Below, in pieces: positions 18,994-29,539 of a stretch of 64,000 nucleotides of DNA (positions are counted from its first letter, which is position 1; each line of letters opens with the position of its first letter). Made by a program: the position numbers and the translations under genes. The DNA is from Corynebacterium hylobatis (GTDB taxonomy: Bacteria; Actinomycetota; Actinomycetes; Mycobacteriales; Mycobacteriaceae). Location of the stretch: assembly GCF_003955685.1 (NCBI RefSeq), contig NZ_RXHJ01000016.1:30573-94572 (forward strand), in the 5' to 3' direction. Below the pieces are notes generated by a model. That model made no database searches. It saw only the letters and a list, made by a program, of their open reading frames with translations, and was not told the DNA's origin.

Positions 18994-20097
18994 CTACTCC
19001 CTGCTGCGCGGGGTGCCGGACTGATCGGCCGGCAGGTCCGGTTCGGCATCCCCGTACTTCTCGTCGTCGGTGAGCTCATGCTCTTCCTCGCGGACGAAGA
19101 CGCGGGTATCGATGGCGCCCTGGGACTTCTCCCAGTAGTTACGCCAGATGGACGCGAGCACCGTCACCGTCAGGATGCCCACGATGGCCACCAGCGACCA
19201 TTCCGTCGCGATCTCCGGAACCGTCACGTTCTCACCGCCGTTGACGAACGGCAGGTTGTTCTCGTGCAGGGCGTGCAGCAGCAGCTTCACGCCGATGAAG
19301 CCCAGGATCAGCGCCAGGCCGTAGGGCAGGTAGACCAGACGGTCAAGCAGACCGTCGAGCAGGAAGTACATCTGGCGCAGGCCCATCAGCGAGAAGGCGT
19401 TGGTGGTGAACACCAGGTAGGCCTCCGTGGTGATGCCGTAGATCGCCGGGATGGAGTCGAAGGCGAACATGACGTCCACGAGGCCGATGGCCACCAGCGC
19501 CACGAACAGCGGTGTGAGGGCGAATTTGCCGTGGAAGCGGGTGGTGAGCTTGTCACCGTCGTAGCCCGGGGTGACCGGCACGACCTTGCGCAGCCATTTG
19601 ATGATCCGCATGTCGTTGGGGTCGGTCTCCGGTGCGTCCGTGATCTCGTCCCACAGCAGCTTGACCGCGGTCCACAGCAGGAAGGCCGCAAACAGGTAGA
19701 ACACGTCCGACCAGGCGGAGATGACGGCGGCGCCCATGAGAATGAACGCCAGGCGGAAGATCAGCGCCAGTACGATGCCGATGAGCAGCACCTTCTGCTG
19801 GTATTTACGCGGGATCTTGAAGGCGCCCATGATCAGGGCGAACACGAAGAGGTTGTCCACGCTCAGCGCCTTCTCCGTCACGTAGCCGGTGAAGTACTCG
19901 ATGCCGTGCTGGTGGTCCCACATGAAGTAGACGAACACACCGAACAGCAGCGCGATGCCGACGTAGAAGGCCGACCAGATCCCTGATTCCTTGAGCGTGG
20001 GCTCATGCGGGGTGCGGACGTGGCTGTAGAAGTCGAAAACGAAGAATCCGAGAATCACCACGATGGTGGCGATCCAGATCCACAATGGAATGGTCAA
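18994..20097 (-). CDS. terC: TerC-family membrane protein (probable manganese exporter)
   Basis: A 367-residue TerC/Alx protein with nine or so hydrophobic segments. Motifs include FFVFDFYSH, EYFTGYVTEKALSVDNLFVF, and DVMFAFDSIPAIYGIT with the acidic residues expected to line the ion path. A 40-residue acidic tail ends it. The family exports Mn2+, or metallates secreted proteins. The start is TTG 20097, eight bases behind CCGGAGG; that ribosome site is held in a hairpin of the leader (see riboswitch). It has its own promoter just behind ftsK. Confidence 0.9.
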   Translation of the reverse strand: MTIPLWIWIATIVVILGFFVFDFYSHVRTPHEPTLKESGIWSAFYVGIALLFGVFVYFMWDHQHGIEYFTGYVTEKALSVDNLFVFALIMGAFKIPRKYQQKVLLIGIVLALIFRLAFILMGAAVISAWSDVFYLFAAFLLWTAVKLLWDEITDAPETDPNDMRIIKWLRKVVPVTPGYDGDKLTTRFHGKFALTPLFVALVAIGLVDVMFAFDSIPAIYGITTEAYLVFTTNAFSLMGLRQMYFLLDGLLDRLVYLPYGLALILGFIGVKLLLHALHENNLPFVNGGENVTVPEIATEWSLVAIVGILTVTVLASIWRNYWEKSQGAIDTRVFVREEEHELTDDEKYGDAEPDLPADQSGTPRSRE

Positions 20098-20237
20098 GGC
20101 CAATGCCTCCGGTCTTTTCTGGGTAGATGAATGACCGGAGGTCTCCCCCACCCGCATACTCTGCGGGCCGACGCGACCGGGCCGTGAGGCCGTGCTGACG
20201 GTCAGTGCCGATTATGGGGTACTCCCCTCCATGACAA
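20098..20237 (-). promoter_or_regulatory. Probable yybP-ykoY (Mn2+) riboswitch of terC
   Basis: The terC leader carries GGGGAGTA (20220-20227) and GAGACC (20140-20145), the two conserved loops of the yybP-ykoY aptamer. CCTCCGGTC after the second loop can pair with GACCGGAGG, which contains the terC ribosome site (hairpin 20106-20141, reverse strand). Alternatively its CUCC can pair with GGAG beside the first loop (about 20226-20230), freeing the ribosome site. A -10 TATAGT at 20244-20249 starts the transcript near 20237. TerC genes are classic targets of this riboswitch. Confidence 0.78.
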
Positions 20238-20261
20238 AGTCACACTATACACAACCGGCGC

Positions 20262-23120
20262 CTAAAAAGCCCCTGCCGATGGGTTGTAGGTCGCCTGCAC
20301 GACGCGGGTCTCCCCCTCCGGTTCCCCGACGGCGGCCTCGTCCTCCCAGCCGGCCTCCTTGGGTGCCTCGGCCGGGTCGGCGCCCTTGATCATCCAGATG
20401 ATGGTGTCCAGCTCGTCGGGCTTGACCAGGACGTCGCGGGCCTTGGAACCCTCGGAGGGGCCGACCACGCCACGGGTCTCCATGAGGTCCATGAGGCGGC
20501 CGGCCTTGGCGAAGCCGATGCGCAGCTTGCGCTGGAGCATGGAGGTCGAGCCGAGCTGCGAGGTGACGACGAGTTCAACGGCTTCGAGCAGGTCGTCCAT
20601 GTCCTTGCCGATGTCCTCGTCGATCTCCTTCTTCGCGTCGGAGGTCTTGTCGTCGGTCACACCCTCGGTGTAGGTGGGCTCAGCCTGGCCCTTGGCGGCA
20701 TCCACGACTGCCTGGACCTCCTCGTCGGTGACGAAGGCACCCTGCAGGCGCTGGGGCTTGCCCGCGCCCTGGGGGATGAACAGGGCGTCGCCCATGCCGA
20801 TGAGCTTCTCCGCGCCCGGCTGGTCGAGGATGACGCGGGAGTCGGTGAGCGAGGAGGTGGCGAAGGCGAGACGGGAGGGGACGTTCGTCTTGATCAGGCC
20901 GGTGACCACGTCGACCGAGGGGCGCTGGGTGGCCAGGACGAGGTGGATGCCGGCCGCACGCGCCTTCTGGGTGATGCGGACGATCGATTCCTCGATCTCC
21001 TTCGGGGCGGTCATCATGAGATCGGCGAGCTCGTCGACCACGCAGATGATGAAGGGGTACGGGCGGTACTCCCGCTGGGAGCCGGGCGGGGTGGTGATCT
21101 CGCCGGACTTGACCTTGCGGTTGTAGTCCTTGATGTGGCGCACGCGGGTGGACTTCATGTCCAGGTAGCGTTGCTCCATCTCCTCCACCAGCCACTGGAG
21201 GGCCGCGGCGGCCTTCTTCGGCTGGGTGATGATGGGGGTGATCAGGTGCGGGATGCCCTCGTAGGGGGTCAGCTCGACCATCTTCGGGTCGACGAGGATG
21301 AGGCGGACCTCCTCAGGGGTGGCGCGGGTGAGCAGGGAGACGAGCATCGAGTTGATGAAGGCGGACTTACCGGAGCCGGTGGAACCGGCGACCAGCAGGT
21401 GCGGCATCTTCTGCGCCGAGTGGGAGACGAACTCACCCTCGATGTCCTTGCCCAGGCCGATGAGCATGGGATCGTGGTTGCCGCGGGTGGCGGGCGCATT
21501 GAGGACGTCCGCCAGCCGGACCATCTCGCGGTCGCTGTTGGGCACCTCGATACCGACGAGAGATTTGCCCGGGATCGGGGTGAGCAGGCGCACGTTGTCG
21601 GTCGCCACGGCGTAGGCCAGGTTGGACTGGAGGTTGGTGATCTTGGAGACCTTCACGCCCGGCCCCAGCTCCACCTCGTAGCGGGTGACGGTCGGGCCTC
21701 GGGAGAAGCCGGTGACGGTGGCGTCGACGTGGAACTCGGCGAAGACATCGGTGATCGCCTCGATCATCCGGTCGTTGGCCTCGGTCCGGGTCTTGGGCTT
21801 GTCACCGTCGATGAGCAGATCGGTGCTCGGCAGCTGGTAGTCGGTGGTCGTCTCCGGCTGGCGGGGGGCCGGTGCCGGTGCGGGGGTTTCCTCGCGCTCG
21901 GACTTCGGGGTGGCTGCGGGGACAGAGCGGGCGACGATCGCCCGGCGCATCGCCTGGTGTGACTGAGCGACGGCGTCCTCGGCCTCCTCAGGGGCCACGG
22001 CCGGGAACTCGTCGGTGTCGGTGACCTCCCGGCTGACCGGGGTGTCGAAGAGGGTGTGCTGGGTGTCGTGCTCGAATTCCTCGGCGTGCTCAGGCTCGGC
22101 CGGGTAGTTGTCCAGCGGGGTGCTTCTCGACGCCCGCGGGATCGCCCTCCTCCGTGGCGCCGGCGTGACCGCCGGGCGCGGGGCGCGCTGGCGGCCCTCG
22201 GCGAGGTCCGCGATGTCGTCCTCGGCGTGACCGTAGCGGTCGTCGTCCTCGACGTCCTCGTAGTCGGTGTCGGTTCCGCGGAGGTCGCCGAAGAATTCGC
22301 GGACATGATCAAATGCCTCGCGGGTGGTGATGCCGGTGGCCTTGAGCGCACCGTAGATGATGACGAGGACGAGCAGTGGGATGGCGACGTAGGAGCTGAA
22401 ACCCGCGGCGAGCGTGCCACCGGTCCAGGTGCCCAGGGCACCGCCGGCGATGGCGCGGCCGGCCCAGTCGGTCGGGTTGCCGGCGAGGACGTGCACGAGG
22501 CCGAGCATGGACACGACGATGAGGGTGGTGCCGACCGCGATGCGGGGCCGGTCCCCGGGAGCGTTGCTCACGCCCAGCATGAGGGCGATGGCCAGGCCCA
22601 CGAGCGCGACGGGCAGAACGAGGGCTCCCGCACCGATGACCAGGTGGGTGACGTGCGAGATCGCCTCGCCGACGGGGCCGGCGATGTCCAGCCAGACGGA
22701 GGCGCCGAGCACCGCCGCCAGCCCCAGGAGGATGAGCGCGACGCCGTCCATATCGGTGTCTGAGCCGTGGTCCCCTTCGTCGATGTCGGTGTCCTTGGCG
22801 ATGACCGTGGTCTTCCTCGTTCCCCGGGTCTCCGGTTCCGTCGCTTCATCGTCCTCCCCGCGGCGGCGCGCCGTCCGGGTGAGGTTGCCCATTCCGCGGG
22901 CAGTGGCCCCGAAGAGAGTGCCGATCCCGTCGCTGACAGCACGAAAAGCGCTGCCGGTCCTCTCCTCGGAGGTCTCGGCAGCGCGGGACGCGGATCTCGG
23001 CGTGACCGCGGTGCCGGAACCCCGGGAACGCGTGGTTCCCGAGGGTCGGGTGCGGTCAGCCGTGCGTCCCTTGTTCGGGGAGCGCTTGGTTGAGCGTTGC
23101 GCCGAGTTTCGTACAGACAT
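20262..23120 (-). CDS. ftsK: DNA translocase FtsK
   Basis: FtsK pumps chromosome ends through the closing septum. The 952-residue product has a basic N-terminal tail (1-150), four membrane helices (about 155-290), a linker rich in Pro/Arg/Glu, the RecA-like motor with Walker A GSTGSGKS and Walker [14 protein letters not shown], and a C-terminal gamma winged helix ([20 protein letters not shown]). The start is ATG 23120, with -10 TACAGT ending 7 nt before it. GTG 23129 would lie inside that hexamer. Confidence 0.96.
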   Translation of the reverse strand: MSVRNSAQRSTKRSPNKGRTADRTRPSGTTRSRGSGTAVTPRSASRAAETSEERTGSAFRAVSDGIGTLFGATARGMGNLTRTARRRGEDDEATEPETRGTRKTTVIAKDTDIDEGDHGSDTDMDGVALILLGLAAVLGASVWLDIAGPVGEAISHVTHLVIGAGALVLPVALVGLAIALMLGVSNAPGDRPRIAVGTTLIVVSMLGLVHVLAGNPTDWAGRAIAGGALGTWTGGTLAAGFSSYVAIPLLVLVIIYGALKATGITTREAFDHVREFFGDLRGTDTDYEDVEDDDRYGHAEDDIADLAEGRQRAPRPAVTPAPRRRAIPRASRSTPLDNYPAEPEHAEEFEHDTQHTLFDTPVSREVTDTDEFPAVAPEEAEDAVAQSHQAMRRAIVARSVPAATPKSEREETPAPAPAPRQPETTTDYQLPSTDLLIDGDKPKTRTEANDRMIEAITDVFAEFHVDATVTGFSRGPTVTRYEVELGPGVKVSKITNLQSNLAYAVATDNVRLLTPIPGKSLVGIEVPNSDREMVRLADVLNAPATRGNHDPMLIGLGKDIEGEFVSHSAQKMPHLLVAGSTGSGKSAFINSMLVSLLTRATPEEVRLILVDPKMVELTPYEGIPHLITPIITQPKKAAAALQWLVEEMEQRYLDMKSTRVRHIKDYNRKVKSGEITTPPGSQREYRPYPFIICVVDELADLMMTAPKEIEESIVRITQKARAAGIHLVLATQRPSVDVVTGLIKTNVPSRLAFATSSLTDSRVILDQPGAEKLIGMGDALFIPQGAGKPQRLQGAFVTDEEVQAVVDAAKGQAEPTYTEGVTDDKTSDAKKEIDEDIGKDMDDLLEAVELVVTSQLGSTSMLQRKLRIGFAKAGRLMDLMETRGVVGPSEGSKARDVLVKPDELDTIIWMIKGADPAEAPKEAGWEDEAAVGEPEGETRVVQATYNPSAGAF

Positions 23121-23205
23121 GGCCCCCACTGTAGTTGCTCATGCCACACTATTCACATCAGCCACACCGGACACCTGATCGAATTCTGTTTCAGCTATAT
23201 CAAGC

Positions 23206-23832
23206 CTACAAGCCTGTCCGGTGGGCATCCGCCAGGTTTCCGTCAACCTGTAGCTCGACGACGTCGCGGCCGAAGATCCAGAGCAGCAGCTCCCCCACGT
23301 CCCCCCGGATCCGCAGGACGTTCTCCCCGTCCACGCTCACCCCCCGCTGGTCTGCCGCAACGATCCGGGGGAAACCGGTCGCGTGGAGGATGACCGGCAC
23401 GGTGCTGTTCTTCAGGGTGCGGGGCGCCATCGTCGCCAGGACGCGGTAGAGCTGTGCCTGAACCACGCGGCTGAAGTCCCGGGGGCGGGCCACCCCGTCC
23501 CCGCGGCGTACGTCCTCATGGTGGATGAAGTGCTCTGCGGTGTTCATCACCGGGTCGATGAACCGCACGGGGTTGAACCGGCCCGGCCCGTCCGCCCAGT
23601 CGCGGACCAGCTCCGTGTAGTCCCGCTCGCCGGCCTTCGAGCTGGCGCGGGCCAGAAGGCCCGACATCGCGGGCACGAACATGCCGGCAGCGGCCAGCGG
23701 GTTGTTCTCACGCAGGTACAGGTGCACCGCCATGTCGCGGGTGTCCCACCCTTCGCAGAGGGTGGGGGCTTCGGGGCCGAGCTCCAGCAGGAGGTCCGCC
23801 AGGCGGACGCGTTCAGTCGCGGAAAAAGACAT
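23206..23832 (-). CDS. MDMPI-like (TIGR03085 type) metal-binding protein
   Basis: A 208-residue protein of the mycothiol-dependent maleylpyruvate isomerase-like/DinB superfamily. Key stretches are MSFSATERVRLADLLLELGP, CEGWDTRDMAVHLYLRE (His of the metal site) and NTAEHFIHHEDVRRGDG (His pair). The substrate is unknown; the fold suggests a mycothiol-linked enzyme. ATG 23832 follows -10 TATGCT (23840-23845) by 7 nt. That -10 lies in the loop of the upstream rnj terminator. Confidence 0.82.
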   Translation of the reverse strand: MSFSATERVRLADLLLELGPEAPTLCEGWDTRDMAVHLYLRENNPLAAAGMFVPAMSGLLARASSKAGERDYTELVRDWADGPGRFNPVRFIDPVMNTAEHFIHHEDVRRGDGVARPRDFSRVVQAQLYRVLATMAPRTLKNSTVPVILHATGFPRIVAADQRGVSVDGENVLRIRGDVGELLLWIFGRDVVELQVDGNLADAHRTGL

Positions 23833-23859
23833 GCACCCCAGCATAGTGCCGGGGTGCAT
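23831..23859 (-). terminator. rnj terminator overlapping the next gene's promoter and start
   Basis: Read on the reverse strand, a perfect 9-bp stem ATGCACCCC / GGGGTGCAT with an 11-nt loop starts 15 nt after the rnj stop and is followed by GTCTTTTTCC. The loop contains the -10 TATGCT of the next gene, and the U-tract is its codons 2-4. Confidence 0.7.
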
Positions 23860-23874
23860 GTGAACAGGGTGTGA

Positions 23875-25962
23875 CTACAGCGACGGGCGTGCCGAGGCCT
23901 GGACCTGGTCGTCGTCGATGGTCTGATCCAGGTCAGAGCTCATCGGTACGACGGTCGGCAGGATCATCGGCTCGCGGCGCCACTTCTGCTCCACGAAGCG
24001 GGAGATCCGGCGGCGCAGCTGCTGCACCATGCGGTAGGGGTTGTTCTCCCCCTCGGCTGCGAGGTCGTTGAGGACGGTCTCCGCCAGCTCCTTGACCTCC
24101 GGGGTCATGGCCCGGTCGTCCTCGGAGAAGCCCTTGGTCTCCACCGTCGGGGCCTCCATGAGGCGGCCGGTGCGGTTGTCGATCACGGCGGTGATCGAGA
24201 TCAGGCCGCCGGAACCCAGGCTCGTGCGGTCGGCGAGGACATCCGCGTCGACCTCACCCATGGTGATGCCGTCGACGTAGAGGTTACCCACCGGGATCTG
24301 GCCGACGACCTGGGCGCGTCCGTCGACGAGGTCGACGACGACGCCGTTCTGGGCGAGCACCACGTTCTCCCGCGGGGTGCCGGTGGCGATGGCCAGTTCC
24401 TTGTTGGCGCGCAGGTGACGCCACTCGCCGTGGACCGGCATGGCGTTCTTCGGGCGGGCTGCGTTGTAGAGGAACAGCAGCTCGCCGGCGTAGCCGTGGC
24501 CCGAGGTGTGGACCTTGGCGTCCTTCCCGGTGACCACGGTCGCGCCGATCTGGGCGAGCATGTTGATGACGCCGAAGACGGCCTCCTCATTGCCCGGGAC
24601 GAGCGAGGAGGACAGGATGATCAGGTCGCCGTCGCGGACGGTGATCTGACGGTGCTCACGCCGCGCCATGCGGGACAGGGCCGCCATCGGCTCGCCCTGG
24701 GTACCGGTGGTGATGAGCATGACCTTGTGCGGCGCCAGCTTCGAGGCGTCATCCATGGACACGATCGTGCCGCGCGGGGCCTTGAGGTAACCCATCTTCT
24801 CGGCGATCTCCATGTTGCGGATCATCGAGCGGCCGTTGAAGGCGACCTTGCGGCCGGCGGCCACCGCGGCGTCGACAGCCGCCTGCACACGGTAGACGTT
24901 GGAGGCGAAGGAGGCGAGGATGACGCGCTGCTTCGCCTCGGTGACCAGGCGCTTGATCGTCGGGGCAACCTCCGCCTCGGAACCGGAGACACCCGGGGTC
25001 GTGGCGTTGGTGGAGTCGCAGAGCATGAGGTCCACGCCCTCGTCACCGAAGCGCGACAGGGCCGGCAGGTCGGTCGGGCGACCGTCCGTGGGGGTCTGGT
25101 CCAGCTTGATGTCACCGGTGTGGATGACCAGGCCGGCGCCGGTCTTGATCGCCAGGCCGAGGCAGTCCGGGATGGAGTGGTTGACGGCCCAGAAACGGAT
25201 GTTGAAGGGGCCGCGGTTCTCGTTGGACTGCTCGTTGACCTCGATCAGCTTCGGACGCAGGCGGTGCTCCTTGCACTTCGCCGCAATGAGGGCGAGGGTG
25301 AAGCGGGAGGCCAGGATCGGAATGTCCGCGCGCAGCTTGAGCAGCCACGGGATGGCACCGATGTGGTCCTCGTGTCCGTGGGTGACCACCAGTGCGTCGA
25401 CGCGGTCGAGGTGGTTCTCGATCGGTCCGAAGTCCGGCAGGATCAGGTCGACGCCCGGCTCACCCGAGGAGGGGAAGAGCACGCCGCAGTCGACGAGGAG
25501 CAGACGGTTGTTGTACTCGAAGACCGTCATGTTGCGGCCGATCTCCGAGATACCGCCGAGCGCGTAGATGCGCAGACCGTTGCGCGGTGTCTTCGGCGGG
25601 GCCGACAGACGCTTCGTCAGGTCAGCGCCCTGCATGGACTTGACCACGTTACGACGCCCGCGGCCACCCCCCTGCTGGTCACCCTGGCCCTGTCCGCCCT
25701 GTCCGCTCTGGTTGCCCTGGCCACCACGGCCGCCGCGGGAACCGCGTCCACGGGCGGAACCCGAGGCACCCCGGGAGCGGCCGGAGCCGCGGGAGGAGGT
25801 GTTGCTCTCGGACTCCTGCGCACCCTTGTCGGATGCGGGGGTCTCGGAACCGTTCGTCTCCGGCGTCGGTGCCTGGAAGACCGGGGATGCGGAAGAACTC
25901 TCGGCCTCCGGCGGGCCTGCCTTGCGGGTGACCTTCCGGGCACGATTACGGGATTCAGTCAT
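23875..25962 (-). CDS. rnj: Ribonuclease J
   Basis: A metallo-beta-lactamase/beta-CASP ribonuclease with endo- and 5'-exonuclease activity in RNA decay and rRNA maturation. Of 695 residues the first 130 are a disordered Ser/Gly/Arg/Gln-rich tail typical of actinobacterial RNase J. Zinc motif THGHEDHIGAIPWLL lies near residue 190, and further motif residues are in CDSTNATTPG and SGHGYAGELLFLYNAARPKN. It follows dapA by 2 bp, the usual dapA-rnj pair. Confidence 0.95.
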   Translation of the reverse strand: MTESRNRARKVTRKAGPPEAESSSASPVFQAPTPETNGSETPASDKGAQESESNTSSRGSGRSRGASGSARGRGSRGGRGGQGNQSGQGGQGQGDQQGGGRGRRNVVKSMQGADLTKRLSAPPKTPRNGLRIYALGGISEIGRNMTVFEYNNRLLLVDCGVLFPSSGEPGVDLILPDFGPIENHLDRVDALVVTHGHEDHIGAIPWLLKLRADIPILASRFTLALIAAKCKEHRLRPKLIEVNEQSNENRGPFNIRFWAVNHSIPDCLGLAIKTGAGLVIHTGDIKLDQTPTDGRPTDLPALSRFGDEGVDLMLCDSTNATTPGVSGSEAEVAPTIKRLVTEAKQRVILASFASNVYRVQAAVDAAVAAGRKVAFNGRSMIRNMEIAEKMGYLKAPRGTIVSMDDASKLAPHKVMLITTGTQGEPMAALSRMARREHRQITVRDGDLIILSSSLVPGNEEAVFGVINMLAQIGATVVTGKDAKVHTSGHGYAGELLFLYNAARPKNAMPVHGEWRHLRANKELAIATGTPRENVVLAQNGVVVDLVDGRAQVVGQIPVGNLYVDGITMGEVDADVLADRTSLGSGGLISITAVIDNRTGRLMEAPTVETKGFSEDDRAMTPEVKELAETVLNDLAAEGENNPYRMVQQLRRRISRFVEQKWRREPMILPTVVPMSSDLDQTIDDDQVQASARPSL

Positions 25963-25964
25963 AT

Positions 25965-26912
<948 letters not shown>

Positions 26913-26915
26913 TCA

Positions 26916-27674
26916 CTAGAATTCAGTGGCGTAGGGGCTGACGGCCATCTCGGTTCCGTCGGCCAGCCGGGAGATCTGGAAATCCGCGAACAGTACCGGG
27001 GACTGCTGCGCCAGCAGACGCAGACAGGCCACCGCCAGTGCCCGGATCTCGACGTCGGCGTGTTCCGTCGCGCGGGCGCCGATGAAGTGGCGCCAGGCCC
27101 GGTAGTTGCCGGTGACGACGATGCGGGACTCCGTCGCGTTGGGCAGCACGCTGCGGGCCGCCTGGCGGGCCTGCTTCTTGCGCAGCAGCGCGTTCGGCTC
27201 GTCGGTGAGCCGCTCCTCGAGGGCGTCGAGAAGCTCCTGGTAGATGAAGCGGGACTCGTCGACGGCGCGCAGCATCAGGTCGGCGAGCTGCGGATCGTCG
27301 GCGATGAGTTTCGGCAGCACGACCTCGGCCTCGTCCGAGTGGACGAAACGCTGCGAGAGCTGCGAGAAACTGAAGTTCCGGTGGCGGACCAGCTCATGGG
27401 TGGCGGAGCGGGAGATGCCGCGGATGTAGAGCGTCGCGGTGGCGTGCTCGAGTAGGGCGGTGTGGCCGACCTCCATGATGTGGCGGAGGTAGGCGTCGTT
27501 CGCCGCGGTGCGCGGATTGGGTTTGCCGAAGGACTCGTAGCAGGCGCGGCCGGCGAACTCGACAAGCGCCTCGGCGTCGGTGGCCGTGTCATCAGCCGCC
27601 CAGTCCACCCCCTCCGGAGGGGTGAAGCGGGTCGCTGCGATCAGCTGGACGTCCAGTTCGACGGGCTTCGCCAT
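26916..27674 (-). CDS. thyX: Flavin-dependent thymidylate synthase
   Basis: ThyX makes dTMP from dUMP using FAD and NADPH. The 252-residue product carries the signature RHR-X7-S as [11 protein letters not shown] (about residues 103-113), a further His/Arg set in [12 protein letters not shown], and [23 protein letters not shown] 27674 lies 3 bp after the dapB stop, and dapA follows, so dapB-thyX-dapA-rnj look like one unit, as in C. glutamicum. Confidence 0.96.
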   Translation of the reverse strand: MAKPVELDVQLIAATRFTPPEGVDWAADDTATDAEALVEFAGRACYESFGKPNPRTAANDAYLRHIMEVGHTALLEHATATLYIRGISRSATHELVRHRNFSFSQLSQRFVHSDEAEVVLPKLIADDPQLADLMLRAVDESRFIYQELLDALEERLTDEPNALLRKKQARQAARSVLPNATESRIVVTGNYRAWRHFIGARATEHADVEIRALAVACLRLLAQQSPVLFADFQISRLADGTEMAVSPYATEF

Positions 27675-27677
27675 CGC

Positions 27678-28517
<840 letters not shown>

Positions 28518-28524
28518 TCAGGGC

Positions 28525-28859
28525 ATGCGCATCAACACATCTATGTGGGGGCCCAGAACCAGGCCCGTGATTTCTACGTCGACGGTTCCGCCCGTTGGCT
28601 GATGCTGGTCTCCCCGGAGCAGCCGGAGGGCCCCGAACTGCTGCTGGAACCCATGGGACATCCCGCCGACCGGATCCCCTTCACCCAGTTCGAGGTCACC
28701 GACATCCACGCCGAACACGCCCGCCTGCGCGAACTCGGGGTGCGCTTCCTCATTGAGCCCACCGAGGCTGGTCCGGTCACCGTCGCGGTCCCGGACGACA
28801 CCTGCGGCCACTACATCCAGCTGATTCAGCCGGTTGCGGCAACTACGATGGAGTCATGA
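28525..28859 (+). pseudogene. Decayed VOC/glyoxalase-like gene
   Basis: From about 28541 to the stop one frame encodes a vicinal-oxygen-chelate protein: IYVGAQNQARDFYVDG, WLMLVSPEQPEGPELLLEP, IPFTQFEVTDIHAEHARL, GPVTVAVPDDTCGHYIQL. The natural start, MRINTS from ATG 28525, is in another frame, so one base seems gained or lost near 28540. Two usual blocks also look deleted: the residues between ARDFY and ARWLML, and those between GHPAD and IPFTQF. An in-frame GTG 28506 could start a 117-residue product but has no ribosome site. The stop overlaps the next gene (ATGA). Confidence 0.6.
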
Positions 28860-29479
28860 CCGCTTACCGACGCCCCCTGCTCCCCGCTGCCCTCACCGCT
28901 GCTGCGCTGCTGCTCGTCGCCTGCGGCAACGGTGGTGGTTCCTCCACCCCGACCACGACCACTGCCGTTGACCCCGGCTCCGGTACCTCGACGGTGACCG
29001 CCACGGCCAACCCGACCGCCACCGCCGATGAACGGCCCCTGGGCCAGCCGGACCTGCTGCCGAAGGCCCAGGAGACACAGTGGAGCGAGGACTTCATCAT
29101 CCTCGACAACATCCGTGCGGGCAGCCACGACGGCTTCGACCGCGTCGTCTTCGACCTCACCGACGGCGCCGACCCCGGCTGGCAGATCGACTACGTCGAC
29201 GAGCCACGCCAACAGGCCTCCGGCAACCCCGTCGACGTGGCCGGCAACGCCTTCCTGCACGTGATGATCACCAACACGACCTACCCCTTCGAGCTCGGGA
29301 TCGAGGACCCCCTCGAGCCAGGCACCTTCCCGGGTGCGGGCCGGGTCAATGAGATCGCCTACACCAGCATCTTCGAGGGTTACACCGAGGCCTACATCGG
29401 CCTGGACGAACAACTCCCCTACTCCGTGACCCTGTTGCACAACCCCACCCGCGTGGTCATCGACTTCGAGCACCAGTGA
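28856..29479 (+). CDS. AMIN-like domain lipoprotein
   Basis: A 207-residue secreted lipoprotein. The signal peptide ends in lipobox LVAC (Cys near residue 22). A Thr/Ser/Pro linker follows to about residue 60, then a beta-rich domain (IRAGSHDGFDRVVFDLTDGA; RVNEIAYTSIFEGYTEAYIG; SVTLLHNPTRVVIDFEHQ) of the AMIN-like type found in mycobacterial and corynebacterial cell-envelope proteins. ATG 28856 overlaps the stop of the decayed VOC gene, so translation may be coupled to it. Confidence 0.85.
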   Translation: MTAYRRPLLPAALTAAALLLVACGNGGGSSTPTTTTAVDPGSGTSTVTATANPTATADERPLGQPDLLPKAQETQWSEDFIILDNIRAGSHDGFDRVVFDLTDGADPGWQIDYVDEPRQQASGNPVDVAGNAFLHVMITNTTYPFELGIEDPLEPGTFPGAGRVNEIAYTSIFEGYTEAYIGLDEQLPYSVTLLHNPTRVVIDFEHQ

Positions 29480-29482
29480 CGA

Positions 29483-29522
29483 ACGCCCCCGCCTGCTCCC
29501 TGAGGGGAGCGGACGGGGGCGT
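29483..29522. terminator. Hairpin between AMIN lipoprotein and pnp
   Basis: Outer arms ACGCCCCCG (one base off at the 5' end) and CGGGGGCGT, and inner arms GCTCCC and GGGGAGC around TGA, make a two-part GC stem between convergent genes. No U-tract follows on either side. Confidence 0.65.
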
Positions 29523-29539
29523 CGACAAGCAGGTGCGGT

